Notes: a model not told the origin generated them from the sequence alone. A DNA stretch of 14,306 nt from an uncultured Collinsella sp. (GCA_900754275.1 CAAECF010000019.1:1-14306), one strand, 5' to 3'. Counted from the first letter of the stretch, positions 6,412 to 13,716 are shown. Made by a program: numbers and translations.

Positions 6412-6431
6412 TTCCCGTCGCCCGCTCCATA
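6412..6431 (+). repeat. Direct repeat of the tRNA-Gly 3' end (att-like)
   Basis: Twenty bases identical to 6211-6230 (end of tRNA-Gly plus ATA), offset by 201 bases. The similarity continues through a second, related terminator and a weaker antisense tail. A duplicated tRNA 3' end is what integration at a tRNA leaves behind, but no integrase is present between the copies. Confidence 0.75.
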
Positions 6432-6440
6432 AGATAGATG

Positions 6441-6476
6441 AATGGCTCTGGTTCCTTTTGGGACCAGAGCCATTTT
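6441..6476 (+). terminator. Second, duplicated terminator hairpin
   Basis: A 15-bp stem (6441-6455 with 6460-6474, one G-U pair) closes a TTTT loop and runs into a T-tract. It shares the GGCTCT/AGAGCC core and the following TTTTC-TAAG with the first tRNA terminator, so it is a duplicate. The A-rich other side means it could also stop transcription from the minus strand. Confidence 0.75.
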
Positions 6477-6521
6477 CGTAAGTGCACGGGGCAACGGGAA
6501 TCGATGCCGCCCCACGCCCAA

Positions 6522-6959
6522 CCTAGGTTGCGGTGAAATACGGACTGTTTTCCGGCTTTTGCGAACCCACTGAGGGTCAGGGTGGCTAATTTGGGACGGG
6601 CTTTATTGGCTAGTCTAGCGATCGGCTGACAAATGTGGCCAAAAAGCCCGTCCCAAAATGACTGGTCTGGTATTGAGCCACGAAAACGGCCCATCTACTA
6701 CGTTTGGCCCGTAGGGATCGACCATAGCAGCATTTTCGGAAAATCGGCAAGCCGTCTACCAGCGGTTTTGATATTTCGGATTTCGGTATGGTTGAAGGTA
6801 ATCGGCTAAACGTAGTAGATAGGCCCATTTCGTGGCGAACAGTAGGATTCTCGGTCCAAGGCTGCCGGTTTCGGATGGCCAACCTGGAAGTTGCGGTGGA
6901 ATAGTTCCTAAAAGGCCCGTGGAAGCTTGAAAACAGGAACTATTTCACCGCAACTTAGG
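6522..6959. mobile_element. MITE-like palindromic element of about 438 bp with 35-bp imperfect terminal inverted repeats
   Basis: The left end 6522-6556 and the reverse complement of the right end 6925-6959 agree at about 28 of 35 positions; the outer 19 bases (CCTAGGTTGCGGTGAAATA on the left) differ at one. Inside are two long palindromes: 6590-6610 with 6638-6657, and 6677-6709 with 6804-6836 (29 of 33 paired). A third copy of the end sequence at 6883-6909 pairs with the right end. No transposase or other coding sequence is convincing. No target-site duplication was recognised. The element fills the gap between the tRNA locus and the toxin gene. Confidence 0.6.
6888..6956 (-). terminator. 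22-bp stem-loop just after the toxin stop codon
   Basis: Bases 6888-6909 pair with 6935-6956 (one G-U) around a 25-base loop. It begins 15 bases beyond the end of the minus-strand toxin gene, so it may serve as its transcript end, though there is no clear U-tract on that strand. It is built from the terminal repeats of the element at 6522-6959. Confidence 0.4.
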
Positions 6960-6970
6960 AGGGGATGGGG

Positions 6971-7447
6971 TTAGCTGCGGGGGCGGTGGCGGAGCTTGTC
7001 GATGGTGGAGTCGGTGCTTCGGCTGCGGGATTCGGCGGCGCGGTCGCGGGCGTCGGCAGCGGTTTGGCGCTGGCGGCGGTAATCGATCATGCCTTGGATG
7101 ATGGGCTTGCCAAAGCTCACGACATCATCGTTGTAGATGGCGGTTCGGGCTGCGAGGAGGCAGTCGGTAAAGTCCATATGGGTCTTGCCAAAGAGTTTGA
7201 CGGCAAGGGCGACAACGGTGGGCTCGTCGACCATGACGTCATCGAGCAGCCTTCTCATGGCCGTAGCAATCTCAGCGCGGGGAACCTTATAGACGTCGCG
7301 CAGCGTGACCACGACGCGCGTGATGATCTCGGGGTAGACGCGAGCGGTGCGCGTGGCGATGACCTTGGCGGCGCGCGGTGACAGAACTTCGTCGTCGTCA
7401 AGCAGGTAGCGTAGGATGACGGTCTCGTCGATGATGGTGCTACTCAT
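6971..7447 (-). CDS. PIN-domain (VapC-like) ribonuclease toxin of a toxin-antitoxin pair
   Basis: 158 residues. ATG 7447 has a GAGGAAG ribosome site upstream on the minus strand and overlaps the antitoxin stop by 8 bases. The N-terminus STIIDETVILRYLLDD places the first PIN acidic residue at Asp7. Glu40 lies in VYPEIITRVVVTL, the MDFTDCLLAA helix supplies Asp92 and Asp95, and YNDDVVSFGK supplies Asp107/108. These fit the four acidic metal ligands of PIN nucleases, which cleave RNA. The last 35 residues (about 124-158) are rich in Arg, Asp and Ser and extend beyond the usual PIN length. The 8-base overlap with a RelB/DinJ-like gene supports a toxin role. Target RNA is unknown; the PIN call is made from motif spacing and is fairly sure. 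Confidence 0.8.
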   Translation of the reverse strand: MSSTIIDETVILRYLLDDDEVLSPRAAKVIATRTARVYPEIITRVVVTLRDVYKVPRAEIATAMRRLLDDVMVDEPTVVALAVKLFGKTHMDFTDCLLAARTAIYNDDVVSFGKPIIQGMIDYRRQRQTAADARDRAAESRSRSTDSTIDKLRHRPRS

Positions 7448-7763
7448 GGATATCTACTTCCTCGGGACCCAAAATCGAATCGTCGCATTCTGTAGCAAGG
7501 TACTCAATCCAGGCATTGCGCTCCTCGGAGCGGCGATTGGGGTCCCCATATGCTTTGAGCAATCCATAGGCGGCGGTGCCGTCCTTTGAGCGCACGGCGA
7601 CCGGCTGAAAGGGAAGCTTGCGCATCAAAATGCTCTGCGCGACAAAAAGGCGAACGGCCTCGGCAAGCGATGTGCCCATGGCGTCGTAGAGGCGCTCGGC
7701 ATGCTGTTTGTCCTCTTCGCGAATGCGCACCTGCAGGATGGCTCGTTTTTGCGTCGATGACAT
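7440..7763 (-). CDS. RelB/DinJ-family antitoxin
   Basis: 107 residues from ATG 7763, with an AAGGGGGG ribosome site upstream on the minus strand; a GTG three bases earlier is a possible alternative. The N-terminal half, AILQVRIREEDKQHAERLYDAMGTSLAEAVRLFVAQSILMRKLPF, is a ribbon-helix-helix DNA-binding fold typical of RelB/DinJ: a beta strand, then the helix with GTSLAEAVRLF. The C-terminal half (about 55-107) is acidic and probably wraps the toxin. Such antitoxins neutralise the toxin and repress their own operon. Members usually pair with RelE/YafQ-type toxins; here the overlapping downstream gene is a PIN protein. The repeats at 7777-7918 are candidate operators. Confidence 0.85.
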   Translation of the reverse strand: MSSTQKRAILQVRIREEDKQHAERLYDAMGTSLAEAVRLFVAQSILMRKLPFQPVAVRSKDGTAAYGLLKAYGDPNRRSEERNAWIEYLATECDDSILGPEEVDIHE

Positions 7764-7776
7764 CACTGGCCCCCCC

Positions 7777-7918
7777 TTAATGAGTGTGTAATATGAATGG
7801 TCAAATACAACATGGGCTAATAATAGCCAATCTTATAACCACTGCTTTATTGCGCTCAAGTTAATGAGTGCGAAATATATATCAAACGTATTACATCCTT
7901 TATAAACGAGCGCGAAAT
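7777..7918. repeat. Helically phased direct repeats, candidate operators
   Basis: The motif TTAATGAGTGYGWAATAT occurs at 7777-7794 and 7861-7878. A diverged copy, ACGAGCGCGAAAT, lies at 7906-7918. Aligned on the core, the copies start at 7780, 7864 and 7906, so they are 84 and 42 bases apart, multiples of 10.5. A partial inverted copy lies at 7938-7951. They flank the candidate antitoxin promoter. Confidence 0.5.
7832..7859 (-). promoter_or_regulatory. Candidate promoter of the antitoxin-toxin operon
   Basis: On the minus strand TTGAGC (7859-7854) and TATAAG (7837-7832) are 16 bases apart, a fair sigma-70 match. One phased repeat abuts the -35 (7861-7878) and another lies between the promoter and the antitoxin ribosome site (7777-7794), as expected for autorepression. 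Confidence 0.4.
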
Positions 7919-7989
7919 CTCCCCAGGATGTACGCATGTAATACACTCACCTTTATAGCTTATAGAGAATAATTCCAACCTGCCAAAAC

Positions 7990-8015
7990 CCCTGCAATAC
8001 ACCCGTATTGCAGGG
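7990..8015. repeat. Perfect 11-bp inverted repeat upstream of hydN
   Basis: CCCTGCAATAC (7990-8000) and GTATTGCAGGG (8005-8015) are perfect complements around ACCC. There is no T-tract on the plus strand; the minus strand continues into GGTTTTGG, so a weak minus-strand terminator is possible. A DNA-binding dyad for the formate operon is the other reading. Confidence 0.6.
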
Positions 8016-8192
8016 CCTATGCTCGCGTTTGCCCCCTGCAACTGCGTATATTCAACCTGTATACCGTTGGAGAAATTCTACCGAGTGCCTGTTTCGCCGC
8101 ATGCGCTCGATGCGTCGATGCCTGACCACGGGCGGTCCGGAACAACGTCGACAGGGTCTCTCCGGCATGGGATTCAGGAGGGAGTGAACAAC

Positions 8193-8711
8193 ATGGGCAA
8201 TAAACGAGTCGTAGCCGATTCCTCACGCTGCATTGGGTGCCAAACCTGTATGGCGGCGTGCATCGAGGCACACGATATTCCCGGCAACATCGCCGCACCT
8301 CGCTTGCGCGTAACGCGCACCTACGAGATTTCCGCGCCGGTGGCATGTCACCACTGCGAGGACGCTCCGTGCGCCAAGGCCTGCCCCACGGGCGCCTTGT
8401 TCTTTGATCCAAAGAACCATCGCATCGGCGTCAACGAGGACAACTGCATCGGTTGCAAGAGCTGCGTCATGGCATGCCCCTTTGGCGCCGTGAGCGTCGC
8501 TACCACGCAGGTCCCCGTCTTGATGGGCGACGTGCGCGTGGGTTCGCAGACTAAGAGCTTCGTGCTCAAGTGCGACCTGTGCGTGGACCGTCCCGGCGGT
8601 CCGGCGTGTGCCGAGGCGTGCCCGACCAAGGGCCTCACCCTGGTGGACGAGGAGCGCCTGGCAGAACTGACTGCCGAGCGTGCCCGCGCCACCATCGAAA
8701 ACGAGGCGTAA
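8193..8711 (+). CDS. hydN: HydN-like four-cluster ferredoxin, electron carrier for formate dehydrogenase
   Basis: 172 residues from ATG 8193, behind a CAGGAGGGA ribosome site; a GTG at 8184 is too close to that site, and upstream frame extension is leader sequence. Close in length and sequence to E. coli HydN. Cysteine clusters appear in order: CIGCQTCMAAC (13-23), CHHCEDAPCAKACP, CIGCKSCVMACP and CDLCVDRPGGPACAEACP. These give ligands for four [4Fe-4S] clusters, the layout of the DmsB/HycB/HydN group. It should carry electrons from FdhF to the hydrogenase; it lacks a signal peptide and acts in the cytoplasm. fdhF follows 75 bases later in the same direction with its own strong ribosome site. 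Family is sure; HydN versus HycB naming rests on length and on pairing with fdhF. Confidence 0.9.
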   Translation: MGNKRVVADSSRCIGCQTCMAACIEAHDIPGNIAAPRLRVTRTYEISAPVACHHCEDAPCAKACPTGALFFDPKNHRIGVNEDNCIGCKSCVMACPFGAVSVATTQVPVLMGDVRVGSQTKSFVLKCDLCVDRPGGPACAEACPTKGLTLVDEERLAELTAERARATIENEA

Positions 8712-8786
8712 GCGTTGGGGCGACAGGCCCAATGATTGTCAAATTAGTACCGAGTAATCGGTAGCAGAGAAAGGAAGGAGGGTGTC

Positions 8787-11009
8787 ATGGAGAAGCATAA
8801 AGTGATCTGCCCGTACTGCGGCGCCGGTTGCCAGTTTAACCTCTTGGTCCAAAACGGCCAGGTCGTGGGTACCGAACCGCTCAACGGCATCACCAACCAG
8901 AGTGAGCTGTGCCTTAAGGGCATGAGCGGCTACGACTTCATCAACGACACCAAGATCTTGACTCCTCGCGTACTGCACCCGATGATCCGCCGCACCAAGG
9001 GCGCGGATCTTGAGCGCGTAAGCTGGGACGAGGCACTGGATTTCACAGCATCTAAGATGCAGGCCATAATTGACGAATATGGTCCTAACGCTGTCATGAC
9101 CACTGGCTCTTCGCGAGGCGGCGGCAATGAGGCGAACTACGTCATGCAGAAGTTTACGCGTGCGTGCATCGGCACCCACAGCGTAGACAACTGCGCCCGT
9201 ACTTGACACGGCCCTACTGTCCTCGGTCTGATGGACACGGTTGGTTCAGGTTGCATGTCATGCTCCATCCCCGGTATGGAGGATGCGGGCTGCATTTTCC
9301 TCTTCGGCTATAACCCTGCCGATTCGCACCCCATCGTCGCAAGGCGTATCGTGCGAGCCAAAGAAAAGGGTTGCAAGATCATCGTCGCCGACCCGCGCCA
9401 TATCGAAACCGCGCGTATCGCCGATATCTACCTTCCGATCAAGAACGGTTGCAATGTCGCGTTCCTCAACGCCTTTGCCAACTGCTTGGTCAACGATGGC
9501 CTCTACGACAAGGAATTCGTCGCCGAGCACACGAACGGCTTTGACGAGTGGTGGGAGACCATCAAGAACTACACTCCCGAATCCGTCCAGGACATCACGG
9601 GTGTCGAGCCCGCGTTGATCCACCAAGCTGCCGAGATGTACGCCACGGCGAAGCCCTCTGCCATCATTGGCTGGGGCATGGGCGTATGCCAGCAGAAGCA
9701 GAACCTGAAGACGGTGCACACCATCGCCTCCATCGCCTGCGTTGCCGGCCAGATCGGCAAACCCAATTCCGGCCTCGCGCCCGTGCGTGGTCAGAACAAC
9801 GTCCAGGGCTCCTGCGATATGGGCATGCTGCCCAACCTGTACCCTGGCTACCAGAAGGTCACCGACCCGGCAGTGCGCGCCAAGTTTGCCAAGGCTTGGG
9901 GCGTGCCCGAGGAAAAGCTCCCGCTCGAGGAGGGCTACAAGCTCACCGACCTGGGCCACCTGGTCGACGAGGGCAAGGTGCACTGCTTCTACAACTACGG
10001 CGAGGACCCGGTCCAGACCGAGCCCGATTCGGCCGGTATGCGCAAGACGCTCTCCGAGCTGGATCTGTTCATTTGCCAGGACATCTTTATGACGCAGACG
10101 ACCATGCTCGCCGACGTCATCCTGCCTGCCACCTCTTGGGGCGAGCACGAGGGTGTCTTTACCGCATCCGACCGTAGCTTCCAGCACTTTGACGCGGCCG
10201 TTCCGCCCAAGGGCGAGTGCCGCCACGACTGGGAGATCTTCGCGGACCTGTCTACGCGTATGGGCTATCCCATGCACTACGACAACACCGAGCAGATCTG
10301 GAACGAGTGCATTAGCCTGTGCCCCAACTTTGTGGGCGCAACCTACGAGAAGATGGCTCCCGAGGGCGGTTACGCCCAGTGGCCCGTCAAGAGCACCGAT
10401 GTGAACGACCACGGTACGCCCGACATGTTCGCTGGTGGCAAGTTCACCACCAAGGACGGCCGCGCCAACCTGATGGCGCACGACTGGGAGGCGCCCTCCG
10501 AGCTTCCCGACGATGAGTACCCGCTCATCCTGTGCACCGTCCGCGAGGTCGGCCACTACAGCTGCCGTTCGATGACCGGCAACTGCAAGACGCTGGCGCT
10601 GCTTGCCGACGAGCCCGGCTTTGTCCGCATGAATCCCGCGGACGCCGAGGCACGCGGCATCAAGAATGGCGACATCGTCTCGATTCACAGCCGCCGCGGC
10701 CAGGTATACAGCCGTGCCGACGTGAGCGATCGCATCAACAAAGGCACGGTCTACATGACCTACCAGTGGTGGATCGGCAAGTGCAACGAGCTGACCATTC
10801 ACAAGGTCGACCCGGTCTCGCATACGCCCGAGGACAAGTTCTCCGCCTGCCAGGTCGACGCTATCGCCGACCAGGTTTGGGCAGAGGGCGAGGTGGAGCG
10901 TCAGTACACCGAGCTCAAGCAGGCTCTGGTGGACGCCGCCGCTCCCCAGGACGTTGAGCCCGGCGCCGCCAAGTTCGATGACGAGACGCACGTGAACCAA
11001 ATCGTGTAG
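8787..11009 (+). CDS. fdhF: Formate dehydrogenase H, selenocysteine-containing molybdopterin enzyme
   Basis: 740 residues from ATG 8787 (ribosome site AAGGAAGGAGGG), reading through TGA 9204-9206 as Sec140, the same residue number as in E. coli FdhF. The site reads NCART-Sec-HGPTVLG, with His141 next. Cys8, Cys11, Cys15 and Cys42 (CPYCGAGC and LCLKG) bind the [4Fe-4S] cluster. Other family landmarks are TGSSRGGGNEANYVMQKF, FGYNPADSHPIV, the substrate arginine Arg334 in PVRGQNNVQG, SWGEHEGVFTASDR and TVREVGHYSCRSMTGNC. It oxidises formate to CO2 using a bis-MGD Mo or W centre and passes electrons to HydN/HyfA. A plain gene caller would split it at 9206 and restart at 9231. A stem-loop after the stop separates it from hyfA. 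Very sure. Confidence 0.97.
9219..9236 (+). promoter_or_regulatory. SECIS element of fdhF
   Basis: Twelve bases after the Sec TGA, GTCCTC pairs with GATGGAC around a GGTCT loop (9225-9229): six pairs with one bulged T at 9232. The GGTCT loop sits at the same codons as in E. coli fdhF, where the loop G and U contact SelB. In E. coli the bulged U lies on the 5' arm; here it is on the 3' arm. Confidence 0.85.
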
Positions 11010-11030
11010 TCCCGTTCTCGTTGGCTTTTT

Positions 11031-11073
11031 GGGCCGGGCGTCCCGTACGTTCGGGAGCCCGGCCCGTTATTTT
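11031..11073 (+). terminator. GC-rich stem-loop between fdhF and hyfA
   Basis: GGGCCGGGC (11031-11039) pairs with GCCCGGCCC (11057-11065), continued after one bulged G by TCCCG with CGGGA around TACGTT. GTTATTTT follows, an interrupted U-tract, and the hyfA ribosome site comes next. It is either a partial terminator or a stabilising/processing hairpin that could set fdhF and hyf levels apart. Confidence 0.7.
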
Positions 11074-11087
11074 GAAAGGAAGTGGGG

Positions 11088-11705
11088 ATGAACCGCTTCA
11101 TCGACATCAACCCGGAGAGGTGCATCGGCTGCGGAACATGCCAGTCCGCCTGTGCCGACGCCCACCGGATGCAGGGTCTTCAGGATACGCCGCGCCTGGC
11201 GCTCGTGAAGACCGGCGGTATTTCGGCCGCCCTTGCCTGCCACCATTGCGAGGGTGCCCCCTGCGCCGAGGTTTGCCCGGTGAATGCCATCGAGCACGAT
11301 GGCGACCGCATCCACGTCAAGGAGCAGGAGTGCATCGGGTGCAGGCTGTGCGCCATCGCGTGCCCCTTCGGAGCCATCCATCCCGATGGCACGTCTATCG
11401 CCGGCGTCGCAGGCATGTGCGACCCGACGCCTTCGTATCCTAAGTCCCTGAGCAGCCTGCTTACGTGGGCTCCCGGCCAGTACACCTGCGCCGTCAAGTG
11501 CGACCTGTGCGCTTTCGATCCGGACGGCCCGCATTGTGTGGCGGCGTGCCCCACCAAGGCGCTGACCGTCATGGGCGGCGCGGCCGATCGCGAGCTCGAC
11601 GAGGCCAAGCGCCTGCGCTCGATCGAAAACGGTCCGGTCGTCGACGTTACCGCTGTGGCCCAGGGCCTGTCCGAGAAAGCAGAAGGGAGCGTAAACAATG
11701 GATAG
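11088..11705 (+). CDS. hyfA: Hydrogenase-4 component A, four-cluster ferredoxin
   Basis: 205 residues from ATG 11088, the length of E. coli HyfA; the GTG at 11082 would sit on the GAAAGGA ribosome site. The start MNRFIDINPERCIGCGTCQSAC and the segment MQGLQDTPRLALVKT follow HyfA closely. Cysteine groups lie at 12-22, 51-63 (CHHCEGAPCAEVCP), 82-92 (CIGCRLCAIACP) and about 140-157 (CDLCAFDPDGPHCVAACP), enough for four [4Fe-4S] clusters. It should collect electrons from FdhF and hand them to the hydrogenase peripheral arm on the cytoplasmic face. The stop overlaps the hyfB start by 8 bases, so translation is coupled. It is the second such ferredoxin in the locus, after hydN. Family and name are sure. 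Confidence 0.94.
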   Translation: MNRFIDINPERCIGCGTCQSACADAHRMQGLQDTPRLALVKTGGISAALACHHCEGAPCAEVCPVNAIEHDGDRIHVKEQECIGCRLCAIACPFGAIHPDGTSIAGVAGMCDPTPSYPKSLSSLLTWAPGQYTCAVKCDLCAFDPDGPHCVAACPTKALTVMGGAADRELDEAKRLRSIENGPVVDVTAVAQGLSEKAEGSVNNG

Positions 11706-13716
11706 CATGACGCTGTTTATCGCATCGCTTGCCGTCTCGTGCATCGGTGCGCTCGCCTCGGTTCTGCTGATCAAGGCCGATAACGCCGCCAAGACCGCCG
11801 GCTGCCTAATCGGCGCCGTCGCCGCGGTGCTTTCGTTTGTGGCCGGTATCCAGGCCGTGCTGGGCGATGTCACGTCGGTCGACACCATCGTGTTCTTCCC
11901 GTTTGCCCATTTCCAGCTGCTGCTCAATCAGCTGTCCGGCCTGTTCGTGGCGCTCATCTCGGTGCTCGCGTTTGCCGGTTCGATCTACGGTCTCAACTAC
12001 TTTGATGAGTACCCGGGCAAAAAGGGCCGCGCTGGCTTCTTCTTTAACACCTTCGTGGCGTCCATGATGCTCGTCATCACCGCCGACAACGTGTTTTGGT
12101 TCCTGGTCGCCTTTGAGCTCATGTCGCTGACCTCGTACTTCCTGGTCGTGATCGAGGAGAACGAGAACTCCATCCACGGCGGTTGGCTCTACTTTGTGAT
12201 CGCGCACGTGGGCTTTGTGCTCATCATGGCGAGCTTCCTCACCATGACCAACTTCGCCGGCGGCTCGTTTGACTTTGCGGATTTCCGCGCTACGCAGTTT
12301 AGCCCCGCGGTCGCATCCGTGTGCTTCGTGCTCGCCTTCTTTGGCTTTGGCGCCAAGGCCGGTATCATCCCGCTGCACGGCTGGCTGCCCAAGGCACATC
12401 CCGAGGCGCCGTCCAACGTGTCGGCCCTCATGTCCGGCGGCATGATCAAGATCGGTATCTTCGGCATCCTCAAAGTGGGCCTCGACCTGCTCTCCGCTTC
12501 GGGCGTTCAGGTCTGGTGGGGTCTTATGGTCATGGTCTTCGGTGCGATCTCGTCGGTCCTCGGCGTGGCCTTCGCCCTGCAGGAGCATGACATCAAGCGC
12601 CTGCTGGCCTATCACTCCGTCGAGAACATCGGCATCATTCTGCTCGGCGTCGGCGCCTCCATGGCCGCTATGGCGCTCAACTCGGTCGGCATCGCCGTCC
12701 TGGCTCTGATGGCCGCCCTCTATCACACGTTTAACCACGCGATGTTTAAGGGCGAGCTGTTCTTGGGCGCCGGTGCGCTGCTGTACTCCACGGGTACGCG
12801 CAATATGGAGAAGATGGGCGGCCTGTTCCGTCGTATGCCGGCTACGGCCATCTGCTTCCTCGTCGGCGCGCTTGCCATCTCGGCCATCCCGCCCTTCAAC
12901 GGCTTTGTGTCCGAGTGGTTTACCTACCAGTCGCTGTTTAACGCCGCCATGCAGGGCGACAAGGCCGTCATGATCGTGGCCGTGTTCGCTGCCGTCGCGC
13001 TTGCCATTACCGGCGCGCTGGCTGTCACGTGCTTCGTCAAGGCCTATGGCGTCTCCTTTGCCTCTGCGCCCCGCTCCGAGGCCTCGGCCAATGCCAAGGA
13101 GGTTCCCGCCCCCATGGTGTTTGCGCAGGGCCTGCTCGCGGCCATCTGCGTCGTGCTGGGCATTGGCGCTCCCGTGATCGCGCCCGTGCTGGTCGATGTC
13201 GCCGCGTCCGTGCTGCATCCGTACGGTGGCGTGTTTGCCGCCGAGGGCATGGAGCTCATGAACCAGTACTCCGGCGCTGCCACCTCCACGCCCGCGATCG
13301 CCATCGCGCTTGTGGTGCTCGTCGGCCTTGCCTGCGGCTATCGCAAGCTCAAGACCGTCGGCAAGGTGCAGAAGTCGCAGCCGTGGGCATGCGGCTATGC
13401 TCCCAACGAGCATATGCCCGTCGTGGCCACGACCTTTGCCTCCGAGGTGTCCTGGTTTATGCAGCCGCTCTACACGCTGCGCGACCGTTGCACGGCCGTC
13501 TGCTGGTCCATCGCGCACTTCTTCCAGAAGCTCACCGGTGTGGCCGAGGCTGTGGAGCCCGTACCCGACAAGGTTCTCGTCGATGCCCCGCATAAGGGTG
13601 TCGAGAAGCTCGCCGACCTCGTGACTAAGCTCGAGGGCGGCAACTACAGCATCTATATCTGCTACATCGTCGCGGCACTCGTGGTGTTCCTCGTGCTCGC
13701 CGTGCAAATGAGTTAA
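11698..13716 (+). CDS. hyfB: Hydrogenase-4 component B, NuoL/MrpA-like antiporter subunit
   Basis: 672 residues, the same length as E. coli HyfB, from ATG 11698 behind AAGGGAG; a second ATG lies three codons in. An integral membrane protein with many helices, homologous to the proton-pumping subunits of complex I. Hallmarks are Glu140 in VFWFLVAFELMSLTSYF, Lys220 in FGFGAKAGIIPLHGWLPKAHPEAPSNVSALMSG, Lys251 in GGMIKIGIFG, and LLAYHSVENIGIILLG with LYHTFNHAMFKGELFLGAGA. These charged residues in broken helices form the ion path. The last part (about 560-660) is hydrophilic, with one final helix, as in HyfB. It should couple formate-driven hydrogen evolution to proton or sodium movement. Twelve bases separate it from hyfC. 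Very sure. Confidence 0.96.
   Translation: MDSMTLFIASLAVSCIGALASVLLIKADNAAKTAGCLIGAVAAVLSFVAGIQAVLGDVTSVDTIVFFPFAHFQLLLNQLSGLFVALISVLAFAGSIYGLNYFDEYPGKKGRAGFFFNTFVASMMLVITADNVFWFLVAFELMSLTSYFLVVIEENENSIHGGWLYFVIAHVGFVLIMASFLTMTNFAGGSFDFADFRATQFSPAVASVCFVLAFFGFGAKAGIIPLHGWLPKAHPEAPSNVSALMSGGMIKIGIFGILKVGLDLLSASGVQVWWGLMVMVFGAISSVLGVAFALQEHDIKRLLAYHSVENIGIILLGVGASMAAMALNSVGIAVLALMAALYHTFNHAMFKGELFLGAGALLYSTGTRNMEKMGGLFRRMPATAICFLVGALAISAIPPFNGFVSEWFTYQSLFNAAMQGDKAVMIVAVFAAVALAITGALAVTCFVKAYGVSFASAPRSEASANAKEVPAPMVFAQGLLAAICVVLGIGAPVIAPVLVDVAASVLHPYGGVFAAEGMELMNQYSGAATSTPAIAIALVVLVGLACGYRKLKTVGKVQKSQPWACGYAPNEHMPVVATTFASEVSWFMQPLYTLRDRCTAVCWSIAHFFQKLTGVAEAVEPVPDKVLVDAPHKGVEKLADLVTKLEGGNYSIYICYIVAALVVFLVLAVQMS

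Larger units (their letters stand above)
7764..8192. other. AT-rich divergent intergenic region between the toxin-antitoxin operon and hydN-fdhF
   Basis: About 430 bases without a convincing gene. It holds a candidate minus-strand promoter, three phased repeats, a perfect 26-base dyad at 7990-8015 and a hydN leader of about 175 bases. The short open frames here lack ribosome sites and family resemblance. No confident promoter for hydN was found; TATATT at 8047-8052 is one possible -10. Confidence 0.6.

Noticed and set aside
6211..6431. Integrated phage or genomic island bounded by tRNA-Gly att sites
   Set aside because: The direct repeats are only 201 bases apart with no integrase or cargo; kept as a repeat feature, not called as an island.
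6254..6882. Open frames on both strands of the 6.25-6.9 kb region
   Set aside because: They run through tRNA copies, terminators and palindromes, lack ribosome sites, and do not resemble known families.
8011..8026. Sigma-54 (-24/-12) promoter for hydN, GG-N10-GC at 8013-8026
   Set aside because: Only the bare GG/GC spacing fits, the rest of the consensus is missing, and sigma-54 is not expected in this type of organism.
7856..8041. 61-codon minus-strand open frame in the intergenic region
   Set aside because: No ribosome site, no family resemblance, and it overlaps the repeats and the dyad.
9204..9233. Frameshift or pseudogene break in fdhF
   Set aside because: The interruption is one in-frame TGA in the conserved Sec-His motif with a SECIS loop, so it is recoding, not damage.
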